Made by a program: the position numbers and the translations under genes
NCBI GenBank assembly: GCA_027371665.1
Contig: DAHXMP010000257.1
Span: 1 to 18,371 of the forward strand
DNA from: Bacteroidota bacterium
Lineage (GTDB): Bacteria > Bacteroidota > Ignavibacteria > Kapaibacteriales > UBA2268
Direction of reading: 5' to 3'
Length of the DNA: 18,371 nt
Part shown: one piece after another, positions 8,319-16,104 of the stretch
Layout of the letters: each line of letters opens with the position of its first letter
Numbering within the stretch: position 1 is the stretch's first letter
Notes under the pieces: model-generated
The model's database searches: none
What the model saw: only the letters and a program-made list of their open reading frames with translations
Told to the model about the DNA's origin: nothing

Positions 8319-9695
8319 ATGAAAATAAGAAACATCGTTTTAATTCTCATAATATTTAATTATGCTATTCATTTGAAAGCATACACTGAATTTCCCGATT
8401 CTCACTGGATGATGTACAAAACACCGGAAGAAGCAGGATGGTCTTCAGCTAAGCTTAAAGAGGCAAAGAAGGTATTTAATAAAATGAACGCTTCCTCTGT
8501 AATGGTTATTTATAAAGGAAAAGTTTTAATTGCATGGGGAGATGTAAACAGAAGATTTCTTGTTCATTCTATCCGGAAAAGCTTTGTTAGTGCTTTATAC
8601 GGTATATATGTCAAGGAGAAAAAAATAAATATTAACGAAACCCTCGAAGAATTAAAAATAAATGATAAGGAACAATTAACAGAAACAGAAAAACAGGCAA
8701 AAATAAGCGACCTGTTGAAAGCACGTTCAGGGATTTATATTCCGGCGGTTTGCGAAACACCCCAGATGAGAGACCAAAGGCCTAAAAGAGGAAGCCATAA
8801 ACCAGGGGAATTCTGGTATTACAATAATTGGGACTTTAACGTTCTTGGTGCAATTCTTAAAGAGAAAACGGGGAAAAGCGTTGGTGAAAATGTAATGCAG
8901 AAAATTGCACAACCCATTGGATTTGAAGATTTCAGGATGATTGATTGTTTTTACAATTATGAAAAGGAGTTGACGAATTTTCCGGCTTATCTTTTTAAAA
9001 TGTCGGCAAGAGATTTATGCAGATTCGGGCTTCTGTATTTATCTAAAGGAAGATGGAAAGGAGAGCAGATAATAGGAGAGGACTGGATTAAAGAAAGTCT
9101 GACGGAATATACTGTTTTTAAAAATTTAAAAAATTTTTCAGGATATGGTTACCTATGGTGGCTATCAAAACCTTTTTCTGAATACGGAGCCTTTTCTGCT
9201 TCCGGGCTGGGAGGGGAATTTCTGACAGTTTTACCGAAATTGGACCTTGTTTACTGCCAGAGAGCGAATACTTATGAAAATAAATTTATTACGGATTCAA
9301 ACAGAATTAAGTTGATGAGAATGATTGTTAATGCTAAAATCAGTGAACCAAAGCAAGACCCAAAACTTATGCCGATGATTATTCAGCCAAAATATTTTAG
9401 CAAATTACAGCTTCCTAAAAATAAAATAAAAAAATATTTAGGGGAATACTTTTTCAAAAATGATACAGGCAATTTTTATTTTGAGATTAAGGAAGAAGAT
9501 GGTAAGATTTGTATTTGGAACCATATTATTGGCAATGTAATCCTGTTGCCACAAAATGAGAAAAACTTTATCTTTGAAGATGTGGGCTGGCGATTGTGGA
9601 TTGATTTCAGAAAAGGAAACAATCCATTGGCAATTATTACAATGAGCAATGGGAAGAAATACAAGTGCTACAGGTTAAGCACGAAGGCATTATGA
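8319..9695 (+). CDS. Exported serine hydrolase (beta-lactamase/esterase fold)
   Basis: A 458-residue protein of the beta-lactamase-related (class C / esterase / DD-peptidase) family. Residues 1-21 are a Sec signal peptide. The SxxK motif is HSIRKSF with S84 (nucleophile) and K87. The YxN motif is Y168-N-N170. The third motif region is SGLGG (295-299), typical of the esterase-like branch rather than the KTG of true beta-lactamases. Residues ~375-458 form a C-terminal extension with beta-rich character (KKYLGEYFFKN onward), like the C-terminal domain often attached to these hydrolases. The substrate is unknown: peptidoglycan peptide, ester or peptide are all possible. Its 3' end overlaps the convergent H1-like gene by 6 bases. 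No good Shine-Dalgarno site is seen, but the signal peptide supports this start. Confidence 0.85.
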   Translation: MKIRNIVLILIIFNYAIHLKAYTEFPDSHWMMYKTPEEAGWSSAKLKEAKKVFNKMNASSVMVIYKGKVLIAWGDVNRRFLVHSIRKSFVSALYGIYVKEKKININETLEELKINDKEQLTETEKQAKISDLLKARSGIYIPAVCETPQMRDQRPKRGSHKPGEFWYYNNWDFNVLGAILKEKTGKSVGENVMQKIAQPIGFEDFRMIDCFYNYEKELTNFPAYLFKMSARDLCRFGLLYLSKGRWKGEQIIGEDWIKESLTEYTVFKNLKNFSGYGYLWWLSKPFSEYGAFSASGLGGEFLTVLPKLDLVYCQRANTYENKFITDSNRIKLMRMIVNAKISEPKQDPKLMPMIIQPKYFSKLQLPKNKIKKYLGEYFFKNDTGNFYFEIKEEDGKICIWNHIIGNVILLPQNEKNFIFEDVGWRLWIDFRKGNNPLAIITMSNGKKYKCYRLSTKAL

Positions 9696-9917
9696 AAATA
9701 AGGAAACCTGGTCCAATGAAGTCTTTTTATCTGTTTTCTTCTTTTTTTCTTTTCTGATTTTCTGAACATCGAAACGAATGAATTTAGCATACTTTCTAAT
9801 TGCCTGCATATTCTTCCTTAAACGGACACCTGCTTGTTTATTTCCATTTCTGTAGAATTTATTGAAGTTTTCTTCACTTTGTTTTACAATCTCGAGTAAT
9901 TTTTCATAATTATTCAT
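9690..9917 (-). CDS. Histone H1-like (Hc1-type) nucleoid protein
   Basis: A 75-residue basic protein resembling the small histone-H1-like proteins of Bacteroidota and the Hc1 family. It begins with a helical segment containing FNKFYRNGNKQAG, followed by RLRKNMQAIRKYAK, and has a lysine-rich tail (KIRKEKKKKTDKK). It should bind DNA without strong sequence preference. GAGG lies 5 bases before the ATG. Its start is 24 bases downstream of the phosphofructokinase stop on the same strand, so the two probably share a transcript. Its stop codon lies inside the last codons of the convergent serine hydrolase gene. Confidence 0.8.
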   Translation of the reverse strand: MNNYEKLLEIVKQSEENFNKFYRNGNKQAGVRLRKNMQAIRKYAKFIRFDVQKIRKEKKKKTDKKTSLDQVSLFS

Positions 9918-9941
9918 AAATACCTCAAAAAAAATTCAGAA

Positions 9942-10949
9942 TTATCTAAGTGCCAGTGCGAAGTCAATGATTTCGTCGGGTATTTGTAAGTGTGTTGATC
10001 TATTATCATCGGCAGCTTCGTCAATGGATAAAACCTTAGGTTTTTGACCCACATTATAAGCTGTATAAAAAGCACTGCCGGTTTTTTTAAAAGCATCGTT
10101 TACCATACAGAATCCCAGCCAGCTTGCGAGTAAGATGTCTTTAACGACGGCAGTTCCGCCCCTTTGGAAATACCCCATGTCAACATGACGGATTTCATGT
10201 TTAATATCCCTTTGTTTAAAGATTTCAGTCAGAATATTTGTTATTTCGGTTACGTTTTTATTATAACCCTCAGAGACAATAATACGTGTGTCCCTGTCCC
10301 TTTCGTCAATAATCGTTGCAAGCCGCTCGAAGTCCACATTTTCACCCGGGCGGATAATATATTCGGCACCTGTTGCGATACCAGCATAAAATGCAAGATA
10401 GCCTGAATCGCGGCCCATGGATTCAATAATATAAACTCTGCGGTGGGCACTCGCAGTGTCCCTTATCCATTCAAGCATTTCGAGGCTCTTGTCAATTGCA
10501 CTGTAAAATCCGATAGAAAAACCGTAGTTATTACAAACATCATTGTCAATCGAACCGGGTGCAAAAAGAATTTTTGTGAGCAATTCTTTTTCAGTAATAA
10601 TATTGTTTAATACCTGTGCAGCTTTAAGGCTTCCGTTGCCTCCGATAATAAACAAGTAGTCCACAAGATTATCATGCAGATTAATTGCCATAGCTTCCTG
10701 CATATCCTTATCATCTTTCAATTCAGGCACTCTGAGTGTTCCGAGAATCGTACCACCACGATGAGCAATTCCAGCAGTATTTCTTTTGTCAAGTTTTCTG
10801 AAGTTGTTATCAATCAGTCCCCTCCATCCGTCAATAATGCCCCATACAGCAGTCGAAGGTTTAAAATTCAAAGCACTTCTTACAACAGACCTTATATAAG
10901 CATTCATTCCAGGCGAGTCTCCACCACCTGTAAGTATGGCAAATTTCAT
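9942..10949 (-). CDS. pfkA: 6-phosphofructokinase
   Basis: A 335-residue PfkA-family enzyme phosphorylating fructose 6-phosphate in glycolysis. Family motifs appear in order: TGGGDSPGMNA (7-17), GGTILGTLR (65-73), IIGGNGS (101-107), PGSIDND (131-137) with catalytic-base position D135, AHRR (168-171), ESMGRDSG (176-183), and EIRHVDMGYFQRGG (252-265). Length is normal for a bacterial PFK. The odd point is N105: the family normally has Asp here (GGDGS, D103 in E. coli), which coordinates Mg-ATP. The following G106 is the residue type seen in ATP- rather than pyrophosphate-dependent enzymes. The start at 10949 (CAGGT before ATG) is preferred over an in-frame ATG at 10994 because the family starts close to the TGGGD motif. 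The H1-like gene follows after 24 bases. Confidence 0.88.
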   Translation of the reverse strand: MKFAILTGGGDSPGMNAYIRSVVRSALNFKPSTAVWGIIDGWRGLIDNNFRKLDKRNTAGIAHRGGTILGTLRVPELKDDKDMQEAMAINLHDNLVDYLFIIGGNGSLKAAQVLNNIITEKELLTKILFAPGSIDNDVCNNYGFSIGFYSAIDKSLEMLEWIRDTASAHRRVYIIESMGRDSGYLAFYAGIATGAEYIIRPGENVDFERLATIIDERDRDTRIIVSEGYNKNVTEITNILTEIFKQRDIKHEIRHVDMGYFQRGGTAVVKDILLASWLGFCMVNDAFKKTGSAFYTAYNVGQKPKVLSIDEAADDNRSTHLQIPDEIIDFALALR

Positions 10950-10953
10950 TTTA

Positions 10954-10958
10954 ACCTG
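10954..10958 (-). promoter_or_regulatory. Ribosome binding site choosing the pfk start
   Basis: Read on the minus strand, CAGGT lies 4 bases upstream of the ATG at 10949. The upstream in-frame ATG at 10994 would add 15 residues not expected in PFK. Confidence 0.5.
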
Positions 10959-11164
10959 TTTTGTATTTGTTATTAGTTTATTTGTAATATACAAAAGAGA
11001 CTAATAATTTGGCGGGAAATTTTACAAAAAATAGCTATATTATAATTAGGAATATTTGAAATATATGAATAAATCTAAAATCATTCTCTTAAGGTAACGT
11101 TTATAGTTGGGCGTTATATTTTTTAATGGATGAGTCCGAAATGTATATCAGGAGATAACAGAAC

Positions 11165-14092
11165 ATGAAAATAATTTTGGTATCAATTATATTTCTCATA
11201 TCGTTGTATAATTATTCAATAAGTTCTGATGAAAGTAATTATGAACCTCAAACGATTATAATCAAATTCAGGCAAGGTTCTAATTATGAATATTTATGGA
11301 AAGCAAACGGGAGAAAAGGAGAACTCGAAGGGCTAAAAGATGTGTTAGGGGATAATAATAGCAGGGGTTATATAACGGATGGAAATTTGCTGATGCTTTC
11401 AGAAAAATATAATTATTTAAACAGTAGTTTCATGAAAAATATAAGCCCTGTCAATAGCATTAACTTTTGGAGCTTTTCACCTGCAGAGAATCTTTCGAGA
11501 ATATGTATTATTAAGTATAAAATGCCGATTGACCCGATTATTGCAGCAAGGAAACTTGAAACTGAACCGGAAATTGAATATGCAGAACCACTATATATTT
11601 CTCATATTGCCGATATACCAAACGACTCTTTATTGAGCTACCAGGATGATTTAACTCAGATACATGTATTTGACGCATGGGACGTTTTGGATACCGGGCA
11701 GACAATTATCGTAGGGATAGTTGATACGGGTGTTGATTATCTGCACGAAGACCTCGATTCAAATATCTATGTCAATCCGGGTGAAACAGGCCTGGATTCA
11801 CTGGGTAGAGATAAAAGGACAAACGGAGTTGATGACGATAAAAACGGATATGTTGACGACTGGCACGGCTGGGATTTTGTAAGTTCGCAAAATCCAAACG
11901 GAGATAACGACCCTATGCCCGGGCATGAGCATGGCACGCATGTAGCAGGAATAGTAGGTGCAATTGTCAATAATCATTTCGGAATTGCCGGAATTTCAAA
12001 GAAGGTTAAATTGTTGCCGGTTAAGGTAGCCGATGATAATCCTCTCAGTACATCAGTTACTGAAGGTTATAATGGAATGTTGTATGCCGCATTGATGGGA
12101 GCAGGAGTGATAAATTGTTCATGGGGAAGTTCGAGCAAATCGGATGCAGAGCTTGAAGTACTGAACACTGTCTTAAATATGGGAACCGTGGTAGTGGCAG
12201 CAGCGGGAAATGACGGTAGAAATATTGCGTTTTATCCGTCTGCAAGCGATGGAGTCTTGTCTGTTGCAGCAGTTGATTCAAGGGATGTGAGAGCCGGATT
12301 TTCAAATTTTCATAATACTATTGATGTTTCTGCACCAGGAGTTGATATACTTTCAACAATCCCAAATAATTCTTATACATATCTCAGTGGCACATCTATG
12401 GCAAGCCCGGTTGCCGCCGGAGTAGCTGCACTGGTAAGACAGAAATTTCCCGCTTATTCCCCGATGCAGGTTATGGAACAAATAAAAGCATCATCAGATA
12501 ATATTGATTCACTGAACCCGTATTTCATCGGTGAGATTGGGAGAGGAAGAGTAAATGCCTATAAAGCTGTTACCGGTACAGGACTAAAATCGGTTAAATT
12601 GATTAATTATAGTATTAAGGACAATAATGACAGTTTGTTTGACAGAGGTGATACGATAGCATTAAGCTTGAAATTATTAAATGTGTTGAGCCCCCTGATA
12701 AATGGAAGAATTGTAGCTGTTTCAAATTCAATTTATAATTTTAATTTTTTAAAGGATAGTTCTACGATAGGAAATATGGCAACGATGGAACAGAAAGATG
12801 TTCCGGACACAATTAAATTTATTATCCCCGGTGATATTCCTAATGATTTCAATTTTGAACTGGAAGTTAAAATATTCGAAGATACAAGTTTTATAAATAA
12901 TGTTTACGTAGATATGTATTTCAGGCCTTCTTACAAAACCATGAATGCTAATAATATTACAGTTACATTTAACAGTATAGGCAATATCGGCTATAATGAT
13001 TATCCGAGTAACAGCCAGGGGGATGGTTTCAATTATAAAGAAAATAAAGACCTTTTGTTCGAGGGATCTTTGCTCGTCGGCAAGTCACAAAACAATATTT
13101 CTGATGTAGCTCGAGGAGATGACCAGACAAGGCAAGACGGTTCCTTTTCTTCTGGGGATGTGTTTGATGTAATAAAAAACGGAGAGATAGCAGCACAGGA
13201 AGGTCATGCATCTTTCCATGATAATAATTCGTTTTCTGATGCAGGAGTAAAAGTTAACCAGTCGGTATATCAGTTCGGCGACAGTTTGTCAAAGGATTTT
13301 ATTATTATCGTTTATGATATAATCAATAATTCCGGCGAAGATACTGATTCTCTGTATGCATCACTTTTTCTCGATTGGGATATAGGCCCATCAGGTAGAA
13401 ATAATTTTGTGAAATATGACAATGAAAGTGTTATCGGATATGTTAAGAATGTTGCGGATACATCATATCCTATGATAGGTACTGCAATGTTATCATCTCA
13501 TTGGCTGAATTTTTATGCTATTGATAACAATGGTGCTATAGATAATAACGGAATAATCTGCCCGAGTATCTGGGATGGTTTTTCAAAAAGTGAAAAATGG
13601 ATGATGATGAGCAGTGGAATTTTAAGAAAACAAACAAATATAACCGATGTTTCAATGATGATTGGTGCAGGCCCGATAAAATTGAAAAACGGAGATACGA
13701 CAAGGGTTGCGTTCAGTATTTTCGGGGGTAAAACGCTTGATGATTTGAGGCAGGGTGCCCGTTTATCAAGGGAAAAAGCAATAATACATCATTTAGCTGA
13801 CGGAACTTTTACACGTCTTCCTCAACGAGATACAATTTATAATTTGTATCCCAATCCAATTTCTATCGGTGACCTTAAGGTTGATTTCGGTTTATCGGAC
13901 GGAACCTATCTAAAGGGGGAAGTTGTTGATGTTCTCGGTAAGATAATTGAAACTCCAATACAATTGAAGTATTATTCAGCCGGTCTTTACACGGAATTTA
14001 TACCGACAATTAAGCTTAGCCAGGGTAGATATTACCTGAAACTTACGACGAGTTATGACTCCATGGTTGAACCTTTCGAGGTGATTAGGTAA
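11165..14092 (+). CDS. Secreted subtilisin-like (S8) protease with T9SS sorting tail
   Basis: A 975-residue secreted serine protease. Residues 1-20 are a Sec signal peptide. Residues ~25-150 are a propeptide-like region ending in EPEIEYAEPLY, typical of subtilase prodomains. The catalytic domain spans ~165-470: D187 in VDTGVD, H256 in HEHGTHVAG, N349 in AAAGNDG (oxyanion), and S411 in GTSMASP. An insert GVDDDKNGYVDDWHGWDF (221-238) looks like the common calcium-binding loop. Residues ~475-890 are probably beta-rich and not recognised in detail. Residues ~892-975 match a type A T9SS sorting domain: NLYPNP, then GEVVDVLGK, and SQGRYYLKL near the end. Export across the outer membrane by T9SS is therefore expected, with release or surface attachment. 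AGGAGA (11150-11155) precedes the ATG by 9 bases. It stands alone between flanking gaps of about 215 and 236 bases. Confidence 0.93.
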   Translation: MKIILVSIIFLISLYNYSISSDESNYEPQTIIIKFRQGSNYEYLWKANGRKGELEGLKDVLGDNNSRGYITDGNLLMLSEKYNYLNSSFMKNISPVNSINFWSFSPAENLSRICIIKYKMPIDPIIAARKLETEPEIEYAEPLYISHIADIPNDSLLSYQDDLTQIHVFDAWDVLDTGQTIIVGIVDTGVDYLHEDLDSNIYVNPGETGLDSLGRDKRTNGVDDDKNGYVDDWHGWDFVSSQNPNGDNDPMPGHEHGTHVAGIVGAIVNNHFGIAGISKKVKLLPVKVADDNPLSTSVTEGYNGMLYAALMGAGVINCSWGSSSKSDAELEVLNTVLNMGTVVVAAAGNDGRNIAFYPSASDGVLSVAAVDSRDVRAGFSNFHNTIDVSAPGVDILSTIPNNSYTYLSGTSMASPVAAGVAALVRQKFPAYSPMQVMEQIKASSDNIDSLNPYFIGEIGRGRVNAYKAVTGTGLKSVKLINYSIKDNNDSLFDRGDTIALSLKLLNVLSPLINGRIVAVSNSIYNFNFLKDSSTIGNMATMEQKDVPDTIKFIIPGDIPNDFNFELEVKIFEDTSFINNVYVDMYFRPSYKTMNANNITVTFNSIGNIGYNDYPSNSQGDGFNYKENKDLLFEGSLLVGKSQNNISDVARGDDQTRQDGSFSSGDVFDVIKNGEIAAQEGHASFHDNNSFSDAGVKVNQSVYQFGDSLSKDFIIIVYDIINNSGEDTDSLYASLFLDWDIGPSGRNNFVKYDNESVIGYVKNVADTSYPMIGTAMLSSHWLNFYAIDNNGAIDNNGIICPSIWDGFSKSEKWMMMSSGILRKQTNITDVSMMIGAGPIKLKNGDTTRVAFSIFGGKTLDDLRQGARLSREKAIIHHLADGTFTRLPQRDTIYNLYPNPISIGDLKVDFGLSDGTYLKGEVVDVLGKIIETPIQLKYYSAGLYTEFIPTIKLSQGRYYLKLTTSYDSMVEPFEVIR

Positions 14093-14328
14093 GATATTAG
14101 TAATTAATATTGAACCATCACATTCAAAAAATTATATTAAAAAATGATTTAATTATAAGCGGTTATAATGAAAATTTTTTAAAGATAAATAAAATATCCG
14201 CCTGAAATAAAATAAATTAATTTCTTTTTATACTTAACAATATTTTTTTTCGTCTATTTTGCCGATTTTATTTTAAAATTGTTTTAATTAATCTTTTGAA
14301 GAATTAAGCGGAATAATTGGTCTAAGAT
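14093..14328. other. AT-rich intergenic region before the bat operon
   Basis: A 236-base non-coding gap between the protease and batB, very rich in A and T. It must hold the end of the protease transcript and probably the promoter of the bat operon. No strong hairpin-plus-T-tract terminator is visible: GCGG near 14158 and CCGC near 14200 could pair only across a loop of about 40 bases. No promoter could be called with confidence. Confidence 0.35.
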
Positions 14329-15366
14329 ATGTTTCGTTTTGAAAATAATTTGTTTTTGTATGCATTGATTATTATCCCTGTGTTTGTACTTTTGTTTATA
14401 CTGTTAAGAAAGTACAGAACGAGATTAATCGGAAAATTTGGGGATATTAATCTTTTAAACAAACTGTCACCGGATGTTTCGAAATATAAACCCTATATAA
14501 AAATATCATTATTGATGGCAGCACTATCTTTCATTTTGCTGGGAGCGGCAAATCCTCAAATCGGCTCGAAATTGATGGAATCTAAGCGGGAAGGAATTGA
14601 CGTAATTATTGCGATAGACGTTTCAAACAGCATGAAAGCTGAAGATGTAAAGCCAAACCGTTTAGAGAGAGCAAAACAAATCGTATCGAAGCTGATTGAC
14701 AAGTTATATAACGACAGAATTGGCCTGATTGTGTTCGCAGGGGATGCGTTCACACAGCTACCTTTAACGACGGATTATTCCGCTGCAAAACTTTTTCTCG
14801 GCAACATCAATACGGATATGATTAATAACCAGGGAACGGCTATCGGTAGTGCTATCGAGCTTGCAACGAAATCATTCAAGCAGGATGAAAAGAAATATAA
14901 AGCTCTGATAATTATTACGGACGGAGAAAATCACGATGATGATGCTCTGGGTATGGCTGTTAAGGCTGCCAAAACAGGTGTTGTCATTTACACTATCGGT
15001 ATGGGGTCCGTTGACGGTGCACCGATACCTGTTTATTCCGGTAATCAGATAACCGGATACATGAAGGATGAGAACGGAAATACGGTTATTACAAAACTTG
15101 ACCCTGCGATGCTTGAGCAAATTGCGGCTTCTGGCAACGGGAAATTTATACGTTCCGCCGGGGAAGACCCCGACCTTGCACAAATATTAAATAAAATCGC
15201 CGGCATGGAGAAAAAAGAATATAAATCTCAATTATTCACCGATTACGTTGATTATTTCCAGTATTTCATCGGATTGGCATTCGTTGTTTTGATAATTGAT
15301 ATATTTTTATCTGAACGAAAGAATAAATATATTGAATCATGGAATCTTTTTGGGGAGAAAAAGTAA
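14329..15366 (+). CDS. batB: BatB-like von Willebrand factor A membrane protein
   Basis: A 345-residue inner-membrane VWA protein of the Bat (Bacteroides aerotolerance) system. Predicted helices lie at ~8-27, ~57-74 and ~309-328, with the VWA domain (~88-290) between the second and third. The MIDAS metal site is complete: D97-V-S99-N-S101, T170 in GTAIG, and D198 in ITDGEN. The N-terminal MFRF start, GKFGD, PQIGSK and RIGLIVFAGDAF segments are typical of BatB, and the next gene is batC, supporting BatB rather than BatA. It is the first gene of the visible operon; its stop overlaps the batC start by one base. The precise role of Bat proteins is unsettled: oxidative stress tolerance or envelope functions have been proposed. 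Confidence 0.88.
   Translation: MFRFENNLFLYALIIIPVFVLLFILLRKYRTRLIGKFGDINLLNKLSPDVSKYKPYIKISLLMAALSFILLGAANPQIGSKLMESKREGIDVIIAIDVSNSMKAEDVKPNRLERAKQIVSKLIDKLYNDRIGLIVFAGDAFTQLPLTTDYSAAKLFLGNINTDMINNQGTAIGSAIELATKSFKQDEKKYKALIIITDGENHDDDALGMAVKAAKTGVVIYTIGMGSVDGAPIPVYSGNQITGYMKDENGNTVITKLDPAMLEQIAASGNGKFIRSAGEDPDLAQILNKIAGMEKKEYKSQLFTDYVDYFQYFIGLAFVVLIIDIFLSERKNKYIESWNLFGEKK
15352..15357 (+). promoter_or_regulatory. Ribosome binding site choosing the batC start
   Basis: GGGGAG lies 8 bases before the ATG at 15366 (TAATG overlap with batB). This start places a signal peptide at the N-terminus; the in-frame ATG at 15339 would add nine residues ahead of it. Confidence 0.65.
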
Positions 15367-16073
15367 TGAAGAAAATATTATTAATATTATTAATTATTTC
15401 TTTGCCATTATCGCTTTATTCTCAGTCTTACAGGGATTACCTGCGAAAAGGAAATAAATTATATAAGGATAATAAATATAATGATGCAGAGATTAATTAC
15501 CTGAAATCTCTGCAGAAAAACAAAGGTTCTGATAAGGCTGTTTTTAATATCGGCGATGCTCTTTACAAACAGGGTAAATACGATAAAGCCGCTGAAAAAT
15601 TCAACGACCTGACTACAAGAAAGATGGATAAGAAAACTCTTGCTTCGACTTACCATAATTTGGGTAACGCATTGCTCCAGGATAAAAAATATGCTGAAAG
15701 TATCGAGGCTTATGAAAAATCTTTGAGAAATAATCCAAATGATTATGATACGAAATATAATCTTGATTATGCACGAAGGATGTTGATTCAGCAGCAGCAA
15801 CAAAAGCAGCAGAATCAGCAAAACAAACAAAATAAAAATCAACAACAGCAACAACAGCAGAAGCAAAATAAAGATAATAAGAATAAACAACAGCAGCAGC
15901 AGCAACAACAGCAACAAAAACAGGGCGACAAAAATCAACAACAACAACCGAAAATTTCGAAGGAAGATGCACAGAGAATGCTGCAGGCAATGACTAACGA
16001 AGAAAAAAATACGCAGAAAAAACTTAAAAAGCAGGCTCAGGGAATAAAAGTGAAATCAACGAAACCGTGGTAA
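15366..16073 (+). CDS. batC: BatC-like TPR protein with polyglutamine region
   Basis: A 235-residue exported or membrane-anchored TPR protein. Residues 1-20 are a signal peptide (MKKILLILL... LYSQ). Residues ~22-135 hold about three tetratricopeptide repeats (KGNKLYKDNKYNDAE, NIGDALYKQGKYDKA, NLGNALLQDKKYAES). Residues 142-194 are a low-complexity Gln/Asn/Lys region. The C-terminus (ISKEDAQRMLQAMTNEEK... KPW, ~197-235) is the conserved BatC tail. TPRs suggest a scaffold for other Bat proteins. The start overlaps the batB stop by one base, and batD follows after about 30 bases. The start at 15366 is preferred over the in-frame ATG at 15339 because it follows GGGGAG and begins the signal peptide. 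Confidence 0.87.
   Translation: MKKILLILLIISLPLSLYSQSYRDYLRKGNKLYKDNKYNDAEINYLKSLQKNKGSDKAVFNIGDALYKQGKYDKAAEKFNDLTTRKMDKKTLASTYHNLGNALLQDKKYAESIEAYEKSLRNNPNDYDTKYNLDYARRMLIQQQQQKQQNQQNKQNKNQQQQQQQKQNKDNKNKQQQQQQQQQQKQGDKNQQQQPKISKEDAQRMLQAMTNEEKNTQKKLKKQAQGIKVKSTKPW
15789..15947 (+). repeat. CAG/CAA repeat encoding polyglutamine
   Basis: Imperfect CAG/CAA triplet tract with AAA and AAT interruptions, in frame within batC (residues 142-194). Pure Gln runs reach ten residues (175-184). Mixed codons should limit slippage. Confidence 0.9.
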
Positions 16074-16104
16074 TAAATTAATTGTTTTAATCTTGAATAA
16101 TGAA

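Noticed and set aside
10674..10976. Plus-strand 100-residue open frame opposite pfk
   Set aside because: Antisense to well-conserved PFK motifs; no family features.
11052..11064. ATATTT-g-AAATAT palindrome upstream of the protease
   Set aside because: Short and A-T only, no supporting second copy.
11095..11122. TAACG/CGTTA repeat followed by a T-run upstream of the protease
   Set aside because: Only a 5-bp stem with a 12-base loop; expected by chance in AT-rich DNA.
15459..15990. Two long minus-strand open frames (162 and 125 residues) rich in Leu or Val/Ala
   Set aside because: They are antisense to the CAG/CAA tract of batC; the low-complexity composition follows from the repeat and no start signal supports them.
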